Under the pieces are notes generated by a model. It searched no databases and was not told the origin of the DNA. It saw only the letters and a program-made list of their open reading frames with translations. A program made the translations under genes and the position numbers. Positions 1-9,890 of a stretch of DNA of 64,000 bases are shown here, piece by piece (positions within the stretch are counted from its first letter, which is position 1; every line of letters starts with the position of its first letter). The stretch lies in the NCBI RefSeq assembly GCF_050624435.1, contig NC_134546.1:79773700-79837699 (forward strand), in the 5' to 3' direction. Source of the stretch: Tenrec ecaudatus (Eukaryota > Chordata > Mammalia > Afrosoricida > Tenrecidae).

Positions 1-279
1 ACAGTACACAATGTGAGCATCTCCGACCTGTTTTCCTAACAGGACCTCCTAGTTGACCACCTAAGTAGTGTCGAGAAAAACAAGTCCGGACTCAGTGGCT
101 GGTCTACCCACCTTGTCCGGCAGGGGGCAGCCCATAGTTCCAGGGTAGGGGCCATCAGGGAGTGTGGAGGCCGCTCCAATCTCTCCCTCTCTCCTTCCTC
201 TCCGCTGTCCTCCCTCCTTTCTCCTCTACCCCAGCCCCTCATCCTCCAACTCCATCTTACAGGGAAAACCAGATCAAGT
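1..279. other. Left edge, nothing recognised
   Basis: No gene, RNA or repeat family was recognised here. The stretch is pyrimidine-rich around 170-240. The open frame antisense to it has biased composition and no recognisable domain. Confidence 0.4.
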
Positions 280-600
280 CGTTCCGACATTGAAGGATTA
301 AAAAGGGATATCACTATGAACACTTGGCCACCATAGCCAGTTATCCCTGTGGTAACTTTTTCAACAATTCCTGCTGAAAACCCGAAAGGTCAGAGGAATC
401 TGGAGGTCCTACTTTCACAGTCTATATTCCTGAAAATCAAGATCCAGCAAGCTTTAGCCCTTCTGCTCCAGGGGAGGTTTCTGCCCACTCTCAGCTCGCC
501 TTAGGACACCTACATTACCTTTGCCAGCTCACCTTAGGACACCTACATTACCTTTTCCAGATGTCCTGTCCCAGTCAAACAATCCACTTGACCCTGCTAA
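280..600 (-). pseudogene. 28S rRNA pseudogene fragment (antisense)
   Basis: Read on the minus strand, this follows the late part of mammalian 28S rRNA: the block containing GTTACCACAGGGATAACTGG, then GGCCAAGTGTTCATAG, and on the other side the segment with CCTAAGGCGAGCT and the run before GGAGGTTTCTG. It has many substitutions, so it is not a functional rRNA gene. A stretch of about 31 bp containing CGCCTTAGGACACCTACATTACC is tandemly repeated at about 496-555 in this copy only; the paralogous copy near 12,590 has it once. The right edge abuts the start of an H2B-like sequence. Isolated 28S fragments like this are usually LINE-mediated retrocopies; that origin is inferred. Confidence 0.85.
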
Positions 601-1017
601 GTCCCTGCATGCTCTGGGGAGGGGCCCCATGGAGACTGTAGCTAAGGCTCAGAGGGAGCACAGCAAGAAATGCCAGTGTAGAAGCAAAGAGACTTACTCG
701 ATGTATGTGCACAAGGTGCACCAGTAGGTCCACTTGGACTCCAGCAACTCATTCAGGGCCATGGACGTCGTGCACTCGTTGATCAATGAAAACTGTGGGC
801 TCATCGCCTACCAGGCATCTCAACTGGCACATTCCAAACTGCTCCACCATCAAGGCCTGGAATATCCTGGCGACTGTGCGCCTGCTGTTGCCCTGCAGGC
901 AGGCTGGCCAGCTCTCGCTGCTCTCTGGCAAAGTAAATTGTCCTTCAGCTTCACAACGTTCAAAACCCAAGGGCCCATTTCAGGGTCACTTCCATTTTCA
1001 TCCCCAAAATAGAGGTC
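588..1017 (+). pseudogene. Histone H2B pseudogene, copy 1
   Basis: The conceptual translation follows H2B with frameshifts and stops: a DPAKS-like N-terminus, a KAQ...SKK...KETYS-like run matching the basic tail and KESYSVYVYKV of H2B, a histone-fold helix with IAYQASQLAH in place of IAGEASRLAH, and, in another frame, ATVRLLLP for TAVRLLLP. A stop lies at 725-727. No start methionine remains because the 5' end is fused to antisense 28S sequence. A histone-type 3' stem-loop follows at 972-987. A functional product is ruled out by the frame breaks. The precise parental H2B gene cannot be told. Confidence 0.85.
972..987 (+). other. Degenerate histone 3' stem-loop (H2B copy 1)
   Basis: GGCCCATTTCAGGGTC matches the replication-dependent histone mRNA stem-loop (GGCYCUUUUCAGRGCC): the TTTC loop is exact and five of six stem pairs can form, one of them G-T. 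It lies downstream of the H2B-like frame, as in real histone genes, and is followed by AC-rich sequence. It is a relic in a pseudogene. Confidence 0.75.
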
Positions 1018-3407
1018 AAATATTTTAGCATTACTTTGTTTTTGGTTTCAGTTTGGTTTTTGTTTCTTCTGTGCATAGTTTAGTTAGATTGCTTTTATGA
1101 TGGAGATCTTTCTTTTTTGCTTTAACACTTTTGGGGGAACTGAATCCACATATCTCACATAATCCCACAATTCCATAGTTCAGCCATCTTAAGCATTGCA
1201 CAATCATTACCACAATCAATTACACATTGTCTATTTTCCCAACATAATTAAATCGCCTTTAAAAAGGCTTATTAGTCACCTTCAGTTCTAGTGTTCGGTC
1301 CCCTCAATCCTTCATTCTTTATTCCCTAAGTCCCCTCACCCTCCCCAACTCCTCCAGCCACCTACCCCGACCCTATCCAGACATCCTTACAAACCCTCGC
1401 ATGTTATTTCATCTCCAGACAGCCACCCCTTCTGTGCTTCACAAACTGAACCCAACAGAAGCAATCAAGAATAGAAAGAAAAAGGAAATGCGAATGGTTT
1501 TTAAAAAGTTAGTAATATATAGATGGAATTCGAAACAAGGGTTAAAAAAAAAGGGCCGCGACCAATATTTTAAAGCGAGGGAAGACGTTTCTGTCATGGA
1601 CCAGCAAGAGATCTTGCACCTAGAACAGACTCTGATCGGGTCCCGAGGGAGGTCAGCAGAACAAGACCCAGGGGCTCACCTTTCAGCTGAGGACGCACAA
1701 GGAGTCTCGGGAGGAGGCGCCTGTGTGTGCAAGGAAACAAGGGAGGGGGTTAGGAGACCCACAAAGAGAGAATCAGGGAACCCGGAACCCCAAAACCCCA
1801 TCCAGGATCAACTTTCTCCAACAGGGACTCCCACCATGAACCCCAACCAATCCGAAAGCGGGCAAATAGGATGGCCTTGGGGACACCCGCCCACCTCTCG
1901 CCAAGAGAAGTGCTGGCAGGTTTCCTGGGGGAGAGAAAGGGCGCTTGCACCCTAGTCAGCTGGACTAAAACAGCCTCCGCCCACACACATGTCCCGGAGC
2001 CCAGAGCCTCCCACCTGGGAGCGCCGGCAACAGGGTGCTCAAGCTGTGGGCGCTTCTCTGGCACCGCAAGCAGAGCACAGACAGCAGCGCAGTGAGCAGC
2101 AGTTCAGAATAAGACACCGCCACTTCTGGCCCTTTCTGGGCGTGACCCGGAGGGGGAGGAGCTAGCGGGGTCAGGGAGCAGTAACGTCTGCCTTGACTCC
2201 TCTCAGGGCAGCTCTTGCCCCACGCATTTCTGCTGAGACACCAACACAGGTGCCTGCTGAGAGTGGCGGGGCCTGGGGGCCTGGGGCGGGGCTCAGGAAG
2301 GAGCCAGGGAGAGGCGGTCCTTGCCAAAGGGCCCACAGCTGTGGCTGAGACTCAGATAACAATGGCCAAGGCTCCAGTACTTTTCCCCAAAGCAGAGAGC
2401 ATGTATGGGTGACATGGGTGAAATAGAACAATGTACGTTGGGTGTGTAAGTCTGTGATCCGATTCCCCGGATGTGCATCCTCCTAACTAAATCCAAACAC
2501 CCAACCATCCAATCCTGCCAAGGTGTTAATGGGTCTGAAACAAGAACGTAGGGTCCTTGCTTAAGCTTTACAGTGATGGTCCATTCTTTGACCTAAAGCA
2601 CTGTCATGTATGACTGATTTTTGGGAAAAGAAAAGTACCTACAGGCATGCACGTCTAGGTAAGTTATATGTCAGTTTAACTAAATTTAAAAATAAACCTT
2701 AAGCAGGAGCAGTGAAAAGGGAATGGAGGAACGTGGATGGGAGAATGGTTGTTAAACTTGCCTGTCCTTAGAGCTTGAATTTATACTATCTTCTTGTTTG
2801 ATTTCACCGGGAAGCATTGGGGACAGTTAAACATGAGAGTTATATTCTTCTATGATGCTTATAATGATTCATGCACCCTGCTAATTTAATGTATCACTCA
2901 TTCAAGTTTCTATTGGTCCAAGAGGTCGTTATGGACAGTGAGGAAGACTTTTCCAAGTTGAGTGATCTGAAATTTAAATTCGCTTCCTGCAGGTAACTCT
3001 TGGCTGCTGAGACTCTCAGCATAAATATTTTTGGGAAAGATCAAAGTGAACTATTTCCCCATTAACTTGCATCGATAAAGATTGTGCTTCTATCACGCCT
3101 GTTATACTTGGGAATTCCTTTATGAAATTTCAAGTCAGATTCCAAAGTTCCTGGCTGAAAATAGAGAAAGGTGATTTGTAACACTCAGTTTCATTTCCCA
3201 ATATGGTCAGATAGTTCCCCAGACTGTACAGAAAACGGTCACTTGACTTTTTCAGGAATCCACAAGTGTCACTTATCGGCCAATATTTTATGAATTAAAC
3301 TGATTTATGTTCCCAGTTCTGATAGAGCCTCCTTATCCTTAGATCTGGGGAAACTTAGCCAAGGTTTTTGCATCTAAAGGGTGACTTCTCTGGAAATACT
3401 TGCTGTG
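1018..3407. other. Unassigned body of duplication copy 1, with a GC-rich block
   Basis: No gene was recognised. The sequence at about 1,620-2,350 is GC- and CpG-richer than its surroundings and resembles a promoter-type island, but no transcript or coding frame is supported; the open frames there overlap on both strands and have no domain. About 2,500-3,400 is ordinary AT-rich sequence. The same sequence recurs at about 13,070-15,460. Confidence 0.5.
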
Positions 3408-3885
3408 TTATACTGGGTAGACTAGAGAAACAAATCCAGGGTCATTCAGATATGTGTAAGAAAGAGATTTACATCAATGACTAATAGATAACAAGAAAAC
3501 ATTTCATCCCAGTCCAGATCAACTCTGAAAGTCCGATATTAGCCATATGTCTGATAGTAGTCCATAATTTCCTCTTTAGACTCACACAGCACATGCAATG
3601 ATGACGAATGCAGGAAGACCACAGGCCAGTGGGTGAAAAGTCTTGTGTATCCAATGGTGGTAGAAGCATTTAGTGCTGACATGGGTCTCCATGTGACTCT
3701 TCCAGCTCTCCAAGTGACTCAAGAGCGGGAAGGTGAAGCAGAATGAGAGGGTAGCCCAGCTCCAGGGAAAAAGTAGAAATCCCCAGAATCTACATGAGAA
3801 GGTCATGCCCACCAGAAGCCATAATCAAGTTGTGATCTGACTGACAGGCCAACCTCTACCCCTAGACTTATTTCCCAAGTTGAAA
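3408..3885 (-). repeat. Unclassified dispersed repeat (family R1), antisense
   Basis: Starts with TACTGGGTAGACTAGAGAAAC and runs to about CAGGCCAACCTCTACCCC. The same family recurs at 15,463-15,940, 54,745-55,385, 59,690-60,145 (all antisense) and 63,586-64,000 (sense). It has no coding frame that survives between copies. I know this as an afrotherian-type interspersed repeat but cannot give a database name. Confidence 0.75.
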
Positions 3886-3978
3886 TGAAACTATGTAGCT
3901 ACTACACCTGTTTTCATGTGCGGTTTCCTGTTTCTGTGGATAAATCATTAATTTTCCTTTCCCCAACCTCCACCATAA

Positions 3979-4175
3979 AAAACTCATTGTCATTGAGTCA
4001 ATGTAGACTCACATAGATACTATAGAACAGGGGAGAACTTCCCTGGTGAGTTTCCAAGAATGAAAATATTTGCTGTAGTAGAACGCTCATTCGTTCTCCG
4101 GTGGTGTGATTAAGTGGCTCTAAACTGCTAGTCTTAAAGATAGCAGCCCAACCTATACCCTCTTCACAAACAGGG
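3979..4175 (-). mobile_element. AfroSINE relic, antisense
   Basis: On the minus strand this follows AfroSINE: a tRNA-derived head that should read as GCTGCTAACC..., then GGAAACTCACCAGGG, and an end near CTATGTGAGTCTACATTGACTC. This corresponds to the CTATGAGTCGGAATCGACTC tail typical of elephant and tenrec SINEs. Heavily mutated. A paralogous copy lies at 16,035-16,215 inside the duplicated block, so the insertion predates the duplication. Confidence 0.75.
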
Positions 4176-4896
4176 GTTTGTTCATTCATTGTAGAGCCAC
4201 CCACAATAGCATGCATCTAAAATCCAAACTGTTCCCTTTGTTATACAAGCCACTTCCCATTGGGTTGCTCACCAAAAATTACTGATTGATCAGCAGAACG
4301 AGATGTGCACGGCCACTGCTACCAAGTGCTCCAAAAGTAATCCCTTTAGAAAGTCCTGGAGAGAGTGGGGGAAAAAAAGGGGACCCAAACTCAGACTCAC
4401 GAAAGAGACCCTCAAGGAAATGGCTTTTGGTCATTCCTACTTTTTCATTAATGCTTGTACTTCTCTTCTGCCCCTTTTCTATAGATTCTCCTTCTCTCTC
4501 TTTTCTTGCTTCTCCTTCCACCTCTACTAGTATCCCTCTTCTATTATAGATTCCCTTCCCTCTCTCTCCAATTTTTTATTCCTCTGCCCAATATTCTGTT
4601 AAAAACTATTTTTATATCATTAACCTTTTAAATCCTTTTTATTACTAACCCCCCCTTCTCATAATGGGGGCTACAAAGGGTACCCTGTCACACCTGGTCA
4701 AAGCAGCCTGAGGGCACTCACTGAGGCTCCAGCCCCCACTCCAGCTGCTGAAACATCTCGGCACTGCGGGTCACCAACCTGACAGGGAACTCGGTCTACA
4801 CAGCAGTCTGACCCACCCTTACAGTAGGTCATAGGTAATCGCCTGAAAGAATCCTTAACAACAACATAGATAAGGTTACCCCTATCTCCCAGAAGC

Positions 4897-6025
4897 ATGG
4901 GGCCTATGAAATGATCAAGGAAAAATCAACAGACCACATCACTCCCAACAAAAAAATCAGACACACGAGGCACTTTAACAGACCTAACGTCACTCATAGA
5001 AGAAACAGATATAGATCAGCCACAAAAGGAAATCTTCAGAACTCTGCTTGCAGTAATACAGAAGCTAAGAGAAGCAACCCAGAATAAGGATGCAATGATA
5101 GAGTGGATGAAATGCACAATAGAGGGGATGAAGTCCACAATAGAGGGGATGAATTCTACCCACCAAAGGGAACTGCAGAAACTAACAGAGGAGGTAGCAG
5201 AGGCCACACAAAAGGTCACAGAAGCTACATCTAGGCTTGAGGACGCTGAGAACCGTATCAGTGAACTCGAGGACACCCAAACCAAATGAAGCAAGCGAGA
5301 AAAACAATCAGATAGGAAAATTAAAGAAACAGAAGACAGCCTGAGATCAATGACAGATGCTATGAAGAGGAATAATATTCGAATAATCGGTCTACCGGAA
5401 CACAACATAACACACAATTAGACTGCCAAGATAGTAAAGGAATTTCTGGAAGAAAATTATCCCAACCTAACAAAGGAGAATCCGACTCTCATACAGGAAG
5501 CAGAGTGGACGCCTGCTAAGCTAAACACCAAGAAGAACACGCCAAGACATATAATTGTAAAAATATCCAACTCTTTGGAAAAGGAGAAAATTTTACGAGC
5601 AGCAAGAGAAAGGAAGACAGTCACATACAAAGGAGTGCAGGTAAGAATATGCTCAGACTTATCAGCAGAAACCATGAAGAGGAGGAGAGAATGGAGCAAC
5701 ATCTTCTAAAAACTGACAGATAAAAATGCTTCCCCACAGAATCCTTTACCCTGCATAGTTATCCATTAAGATAGAGGGTAAGATAAGGGTCTTCCAGGAC
5801 AAGGAAGAACTCAAAAAATATACTGCAAGTCACCCGAACCTGCAGAACATACTGGCTGACTCACTATGGCCAGAAGATCAAGCTCCAACTAGAACCATCA
5901 GGAGACCACCATATAGCCCATCTCCATCTAGAAGCCAACATGCCAGCAACACGTACCAGGACAACAGGGTCTCAGATGGAAAAGAGGACATGATAGAAAC
6001 CCTCCACTCAAACGCAGTACACTGA
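4897..6025 (+). pseudogene. L1 ORF1 (RNA-binding chaperone), degraded
   Basis: L1 ORF1p is the trimeric RNA-binding protein that packages L1 RNA. Seen here: an ATG at 4,897, a coiled-coil stretch (about 5,040-5,280; repeated IEGMKST/IEGMNST, then EVAEATQKV heptads), the RRM-like motif NNIRIIGLPE near 5,370, a C-terminal domain with TPRHIIVK and ILRAARERK, and RICSDLSAETMKRRREW near 5,650. In-frame stops occur at 4,912, 5,287, about 5,420, about 5,707 and about 5,749, so it cannot make a full protein. The end is TGA at 6,023-6,025. A direct repeat of GCACAATAGAGGGGATGAA-like units occurs within the coiled coil (5,113-5,150). Confidence 0.85.
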
Positions 6026-6067
6026 TATGAAGGAAGATAGGCAAAGACGCAAAACACAAAACAGAAT

Positions 6068-9000
6068 ATGGCAACTATGAAGCCAGAGATAGTAATAATC
6101 ACTCTGAATACAAATGGGCTCAATTCATACATTAAAAGAAAGAGGCTGGAGGACTGGATTAGAAAACATAACCCATCAATCTGCTGCCTGCAAGAGACAC
6201 ACCTTAAGCGAGCAGACAAGCATATGTTAAGAATAAAGGGCTGGCAGAAAGTTTACCAAGCAAAGGATAACTCCAAGAAGGCAGGAGTGGCTATCTTAAT
6301 CTCTGACAAAATAAATTTCAAGATCCAAAACATAAAAAGAGACAAAGAGGGACACTACATAATGCTCAAAGGCTCAATAAACCAGGAAGCACTTAGCATA
6401 CTGAATATTTACGCACCTAATAATGGCGCGGCAAATTTCGTCAAACAAACTATTAAAAAAATGACAGAAGAAATCATGGAAACAACAATAATAGTGGGGG
6501 ACTACAATACTCCACTATCAGAGAAAGACAGGTCACAGGGAAAGAAGCTCAGCAAAGAGGACAGAGAGCTAAACAATGTAATCAGGCAACAGGGCCTGAT
6601 AGACATCTATAGAGCCTTTCATCCAAAAGCAAAAGGTTTCACATTCTTCTCCAATCCACACGGATCTTTCTCAAGAATAGATCACATGCTGGGACACAAG
6701 GCCAGCCTGAGTAAATTCAAACACATAGATATTATCCAGACGTCTTTCTCAGACCACCATGCCATAAAGCTGGAGTTTAATAGTAGGGCACCCAGAAAAG
6801 CAAGGGCAACCAATTGGAGATTAAACAACGATCTCCTGCGACAAGAATGGGTTCAGGTCCAGATCAGAGAGGATATTAGGAGGTTTCTAGAAACTAATGA
6901 GAACAAGCATACAACATATCAAAACTTATGGGACAATGCAAAGGCAGTTATCAGAGGTAGCTTGATATCACTAAATGCATATATGAAAAAAGAAGAAAGG
7001 CGTATGACAGATATGTTAACACAAAACCTCCATCAACTAGAACAGAGTCAACAGAACTACCCCTCCAATAGCAAGAGAAAAGAAATAATAAAAATCAGGG
7101 CGGAGTTAAACCAGTGGGAAGACAAAAAAACAATGCAAAGGATTAACACAACTAGAAGCTGGTTTTATGAACGAATTAATAAAATTGACACTCCTCTGGC
7201 AAAGCTTACCAAAGATAGAAAGGAGCAAACATCAATAGCCAGGATGAGGGATGAATTGGGGGCAATAACAACAGACCCCAATGAGATAAAAAGGATAATC
7301 ACAGAGTACTATGAAGGTTTGTATTCTACTGAATTCAGAAACCTGGAAGACATGGATAAATATTTAGAAAAACAATCTCTCCCTAGATTATCTGAGACAG
7401 AGATCAAGAACCTCAACAAACCCATAGCGAAGGAAGAAATAGAGAGTGTCATCAAAAACCTACCAAGGAAAAAGGCCCCAGGGCCAGATGGCTACACAGC
7501 AGAATTTTACCAAACCGTCAGGGAAGAGCTGACACTGATCCTGCACAAAGTATTCCATAACATAGAAAAGAATGGCAAGCTCCCCAACTCATTTTACGAA
7601 GCCAGCATTACTTTGATACTCAAACAGGGAAAAGACCCCACAGGTGTAGAGAATTATAGACCAATATCTCTAATGAACATAGATGCAAAAATCCTTAACA
7701 AAATATTGGCCAATAGAATACAAAGGAACATAAAACATATCCACCATGACCAGGTAGGATTCATCCCATCGATGCAGGGATGGTTTAACATCCGAAAATC
7801 CATCAATATCATACACCACATCGAGAAGAAAAAGGATAAAAACCCTATGATAATATCCATAGATGCAGAAAAAGCATTTGACCACATCCAGCACCCATTC
7901 CTAATCAAAACATTCATGAAGATAGGATTAGAAGGTAAGTTCCTCAAGCTCATACAAGCTATCTATGAAAGACCAACAGCCAACATCATAGTCAATGGAG
8001 AAAAGAAAAGAACAATCCCACTGAAAAGGGGTACAAGTCAAAGATGCCCCCTGTCCCCTCTTCTATTCAATATCGTTTTGGAGGTTCTGGCTAACAACAT
8101 AAGACAGCGGAAGGACATCAAAGGGATCCAGTTGGGAGAGGAGGAGGTGAAACTATCGCTATTTGCAGATGACATGATCCTATACATTGAAGACCCCCAA
8201 AACTCCACAGTTGGAATACTTACAGCAATAGAGGAACACAGAAGAGTAGCAGGATACAAAATCAATAAACAGAAGTCGGTAGGGTTTCTATACACATCGG
8301 ACAGGGCCATGGAAGAGGCGATTAAGAGGGAAGTACCCTTCACAGTAGCCAAGAACAAACTGAAATACCTAGGAATATACTTAACAAAAAATACTAAAGA
8401 CCTTTATAAGCATAATTATAAAACCCTATTACAGGAAACCAAAAGTGACCTTCACAAATGGATGAAGCTCCCCTGCTCATGGTTAGGTAGGCTGAACATA
8501 GTAAAGATGACAGTTCTTCCTAAAGCACTCTACAAGTTCAATGCTATACCAATCCAATTACCATCAACCTTCTTCAAAGAATTGGAAAAAAGTGACCACC
8601 AACTTCATATGAAGAGGGAAGTAACCCAGAATTAGCAGAGAACTCCTCAAGAAGAAGGACACAATTGGAGGACTCACCCTACCTGATGTTAATGCCTACT
8701 ACACAGCTACAGTAGTCAAAAGAGCATGGTACTGGCACAATGATAGACACTCAGACCAGTGGAAAAGAATAGAAAGCCCAGGAGTAAAATCATCAGCATA
8801 TAGACAACTGATCTTCGACAAGGGTCCCAAAAACGTCAATTGGGAAGCAGATGCCCTCTTTAATAAGTGGTGCTGGAAACAATGGATATCCACATGTAGA
8901 AAGATGAAACAAGACGTTTACCTCACCCCATGCACAAGAATACACTCAAGATGGATCACAGATCTAGAAGTCAAACCCCAAACCATCAGGACCATTAAGG

Positions 9001-9890
9001 AGGGTATCGGGACTAATCTCAGAGCACTGGCCCAGGGAGCACATAGGCTCACTGCAACAGGGAAGGGTACACACACAGGTGAACTGGAAATCGACAAATG
9101 GGATCTAATAAGAATAAAACACCTGTGCACATCGAAAGACTTCGTCAAGAGGGTGACAAGGCAACCCACAGACTGGGAGAAGATTTTTAGTAATGACACA
9201 TCAGACAAAGGGCTCATTACTAAAATCTACAACACCATCATGACCTGCAAAAAGAGGAAAACAGTTAACCCCCTAAGGAAGTGGGCAAAAGAATTGAGAA
9301 GAACTTTCACTAGAGAGGAGATCAATATGGCCCATAAACATATGAGAAAGTGCTCAAAGTCTCTTGCCATAAGAGAAATGCAAATCAAAACAACCATGAG
9401 ATACCACCTAACACCCCTGAGGCTAGCCCAGATCAGTAAATCAGAGAGCAACAAGTGTTGGAGGGGCTGTGGTGAAGTAGGAACCCTCCTCTACTGCTGG
9501 TGGTCGTGCAGATTTGTACAGCCACTGTGGAAAGCAATCTGGCGATACCTAAAGAAAATGGAAATTGATCTACCTTATGACCCAGCCATCCCTCTACTGG
9601 GCATATACCAGGTTGAAGCAGCAAATAAAACACGACCAGTCATATGCGCTCCAATGTTTATTGCGGCACAATTCACAATAGCAAGGACTTGGAAACAGCC
9701 TAAGTTTCCATCGACAGACGAATGGATTAGCAAACTTTGGCACATACACACAATGGAGTATTATGCAGCACTGAAAAGCACCGATGAGCACATGAAACAC
9801 GTTATTTCATGGAAAGAGCTGGAAGGAATTATGTTAAGTGAGGTAAGCCAGACCCAAAGGGACAGGTACAACATGAGTCCCCTGAGGTAA
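6068..9890 (+). pseudogene. L1 ORF2 (endonuclease/reverse transcriptase), one frameshift
   Basis: ORF2p nicks target DNA and reverse-transcribes L1 RNA. The first 855 codons (6,068-8,635) hold the APE-type endonuclease ([33 protein letters not shown]) and the reverse transcriptase ([28 protein letters not shown]). Just after FFKELEK (about 8,590-8,635) the frame shifts; the rest, including LPDVNAYYTATVVKRAWYW and the cysteine-bearing C-terminal segment ([18 protein letters not shown], about 9,456-9,515), continues in another + frame to 9,890. Total length matches mammalian ORF2 (about 1,275 codons). The RT catalytic FADD is retained, so the element decayed fairly recently relative to other copies. 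Confidence 0.92.

Larger units (their letters stand above)
434..4434 (+). repeat. Direct duplication, copy 1 (about 4 kb)
   Basis: This interval matches 12,525-16,484 base for base over long runs, in the same orientation, with scattered substitutions and small indels. The shared content is the end of the 28S fragment, the H2B pseudogene, a GC-rich block, a dispersed repeat and an AfroSINE. The left breakpoint is inside the 28S fragment at AAATCAAGATCCAG; only copy 1 continues leftward as 28S, so copy 1 holds the original junction. The right breakpoint is near GGCTTTTGGTCA. An L1 occupies the space between the copies. Confidence 0.9.

Noticed and set aside
36..323. Minus-strand open frame of 95 codons
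   Set aside because: Part overlaps the 28S fragment and the rest has R/E/G-biased low-complexity composition; no domain.
1401..1955. Plus-strand open frame of 184 codons in the duplicated block
   Set aside because: Its counterpart in copy 2 (13,500-14,060) is broken, composition is biased and no domain is recognised; most likely chance in GC-rich sequence.
5016..5417. Minus-strand open frame of 133 codons
   Set aside because: Shadow of the L1 ORF1 coiled-coil region.
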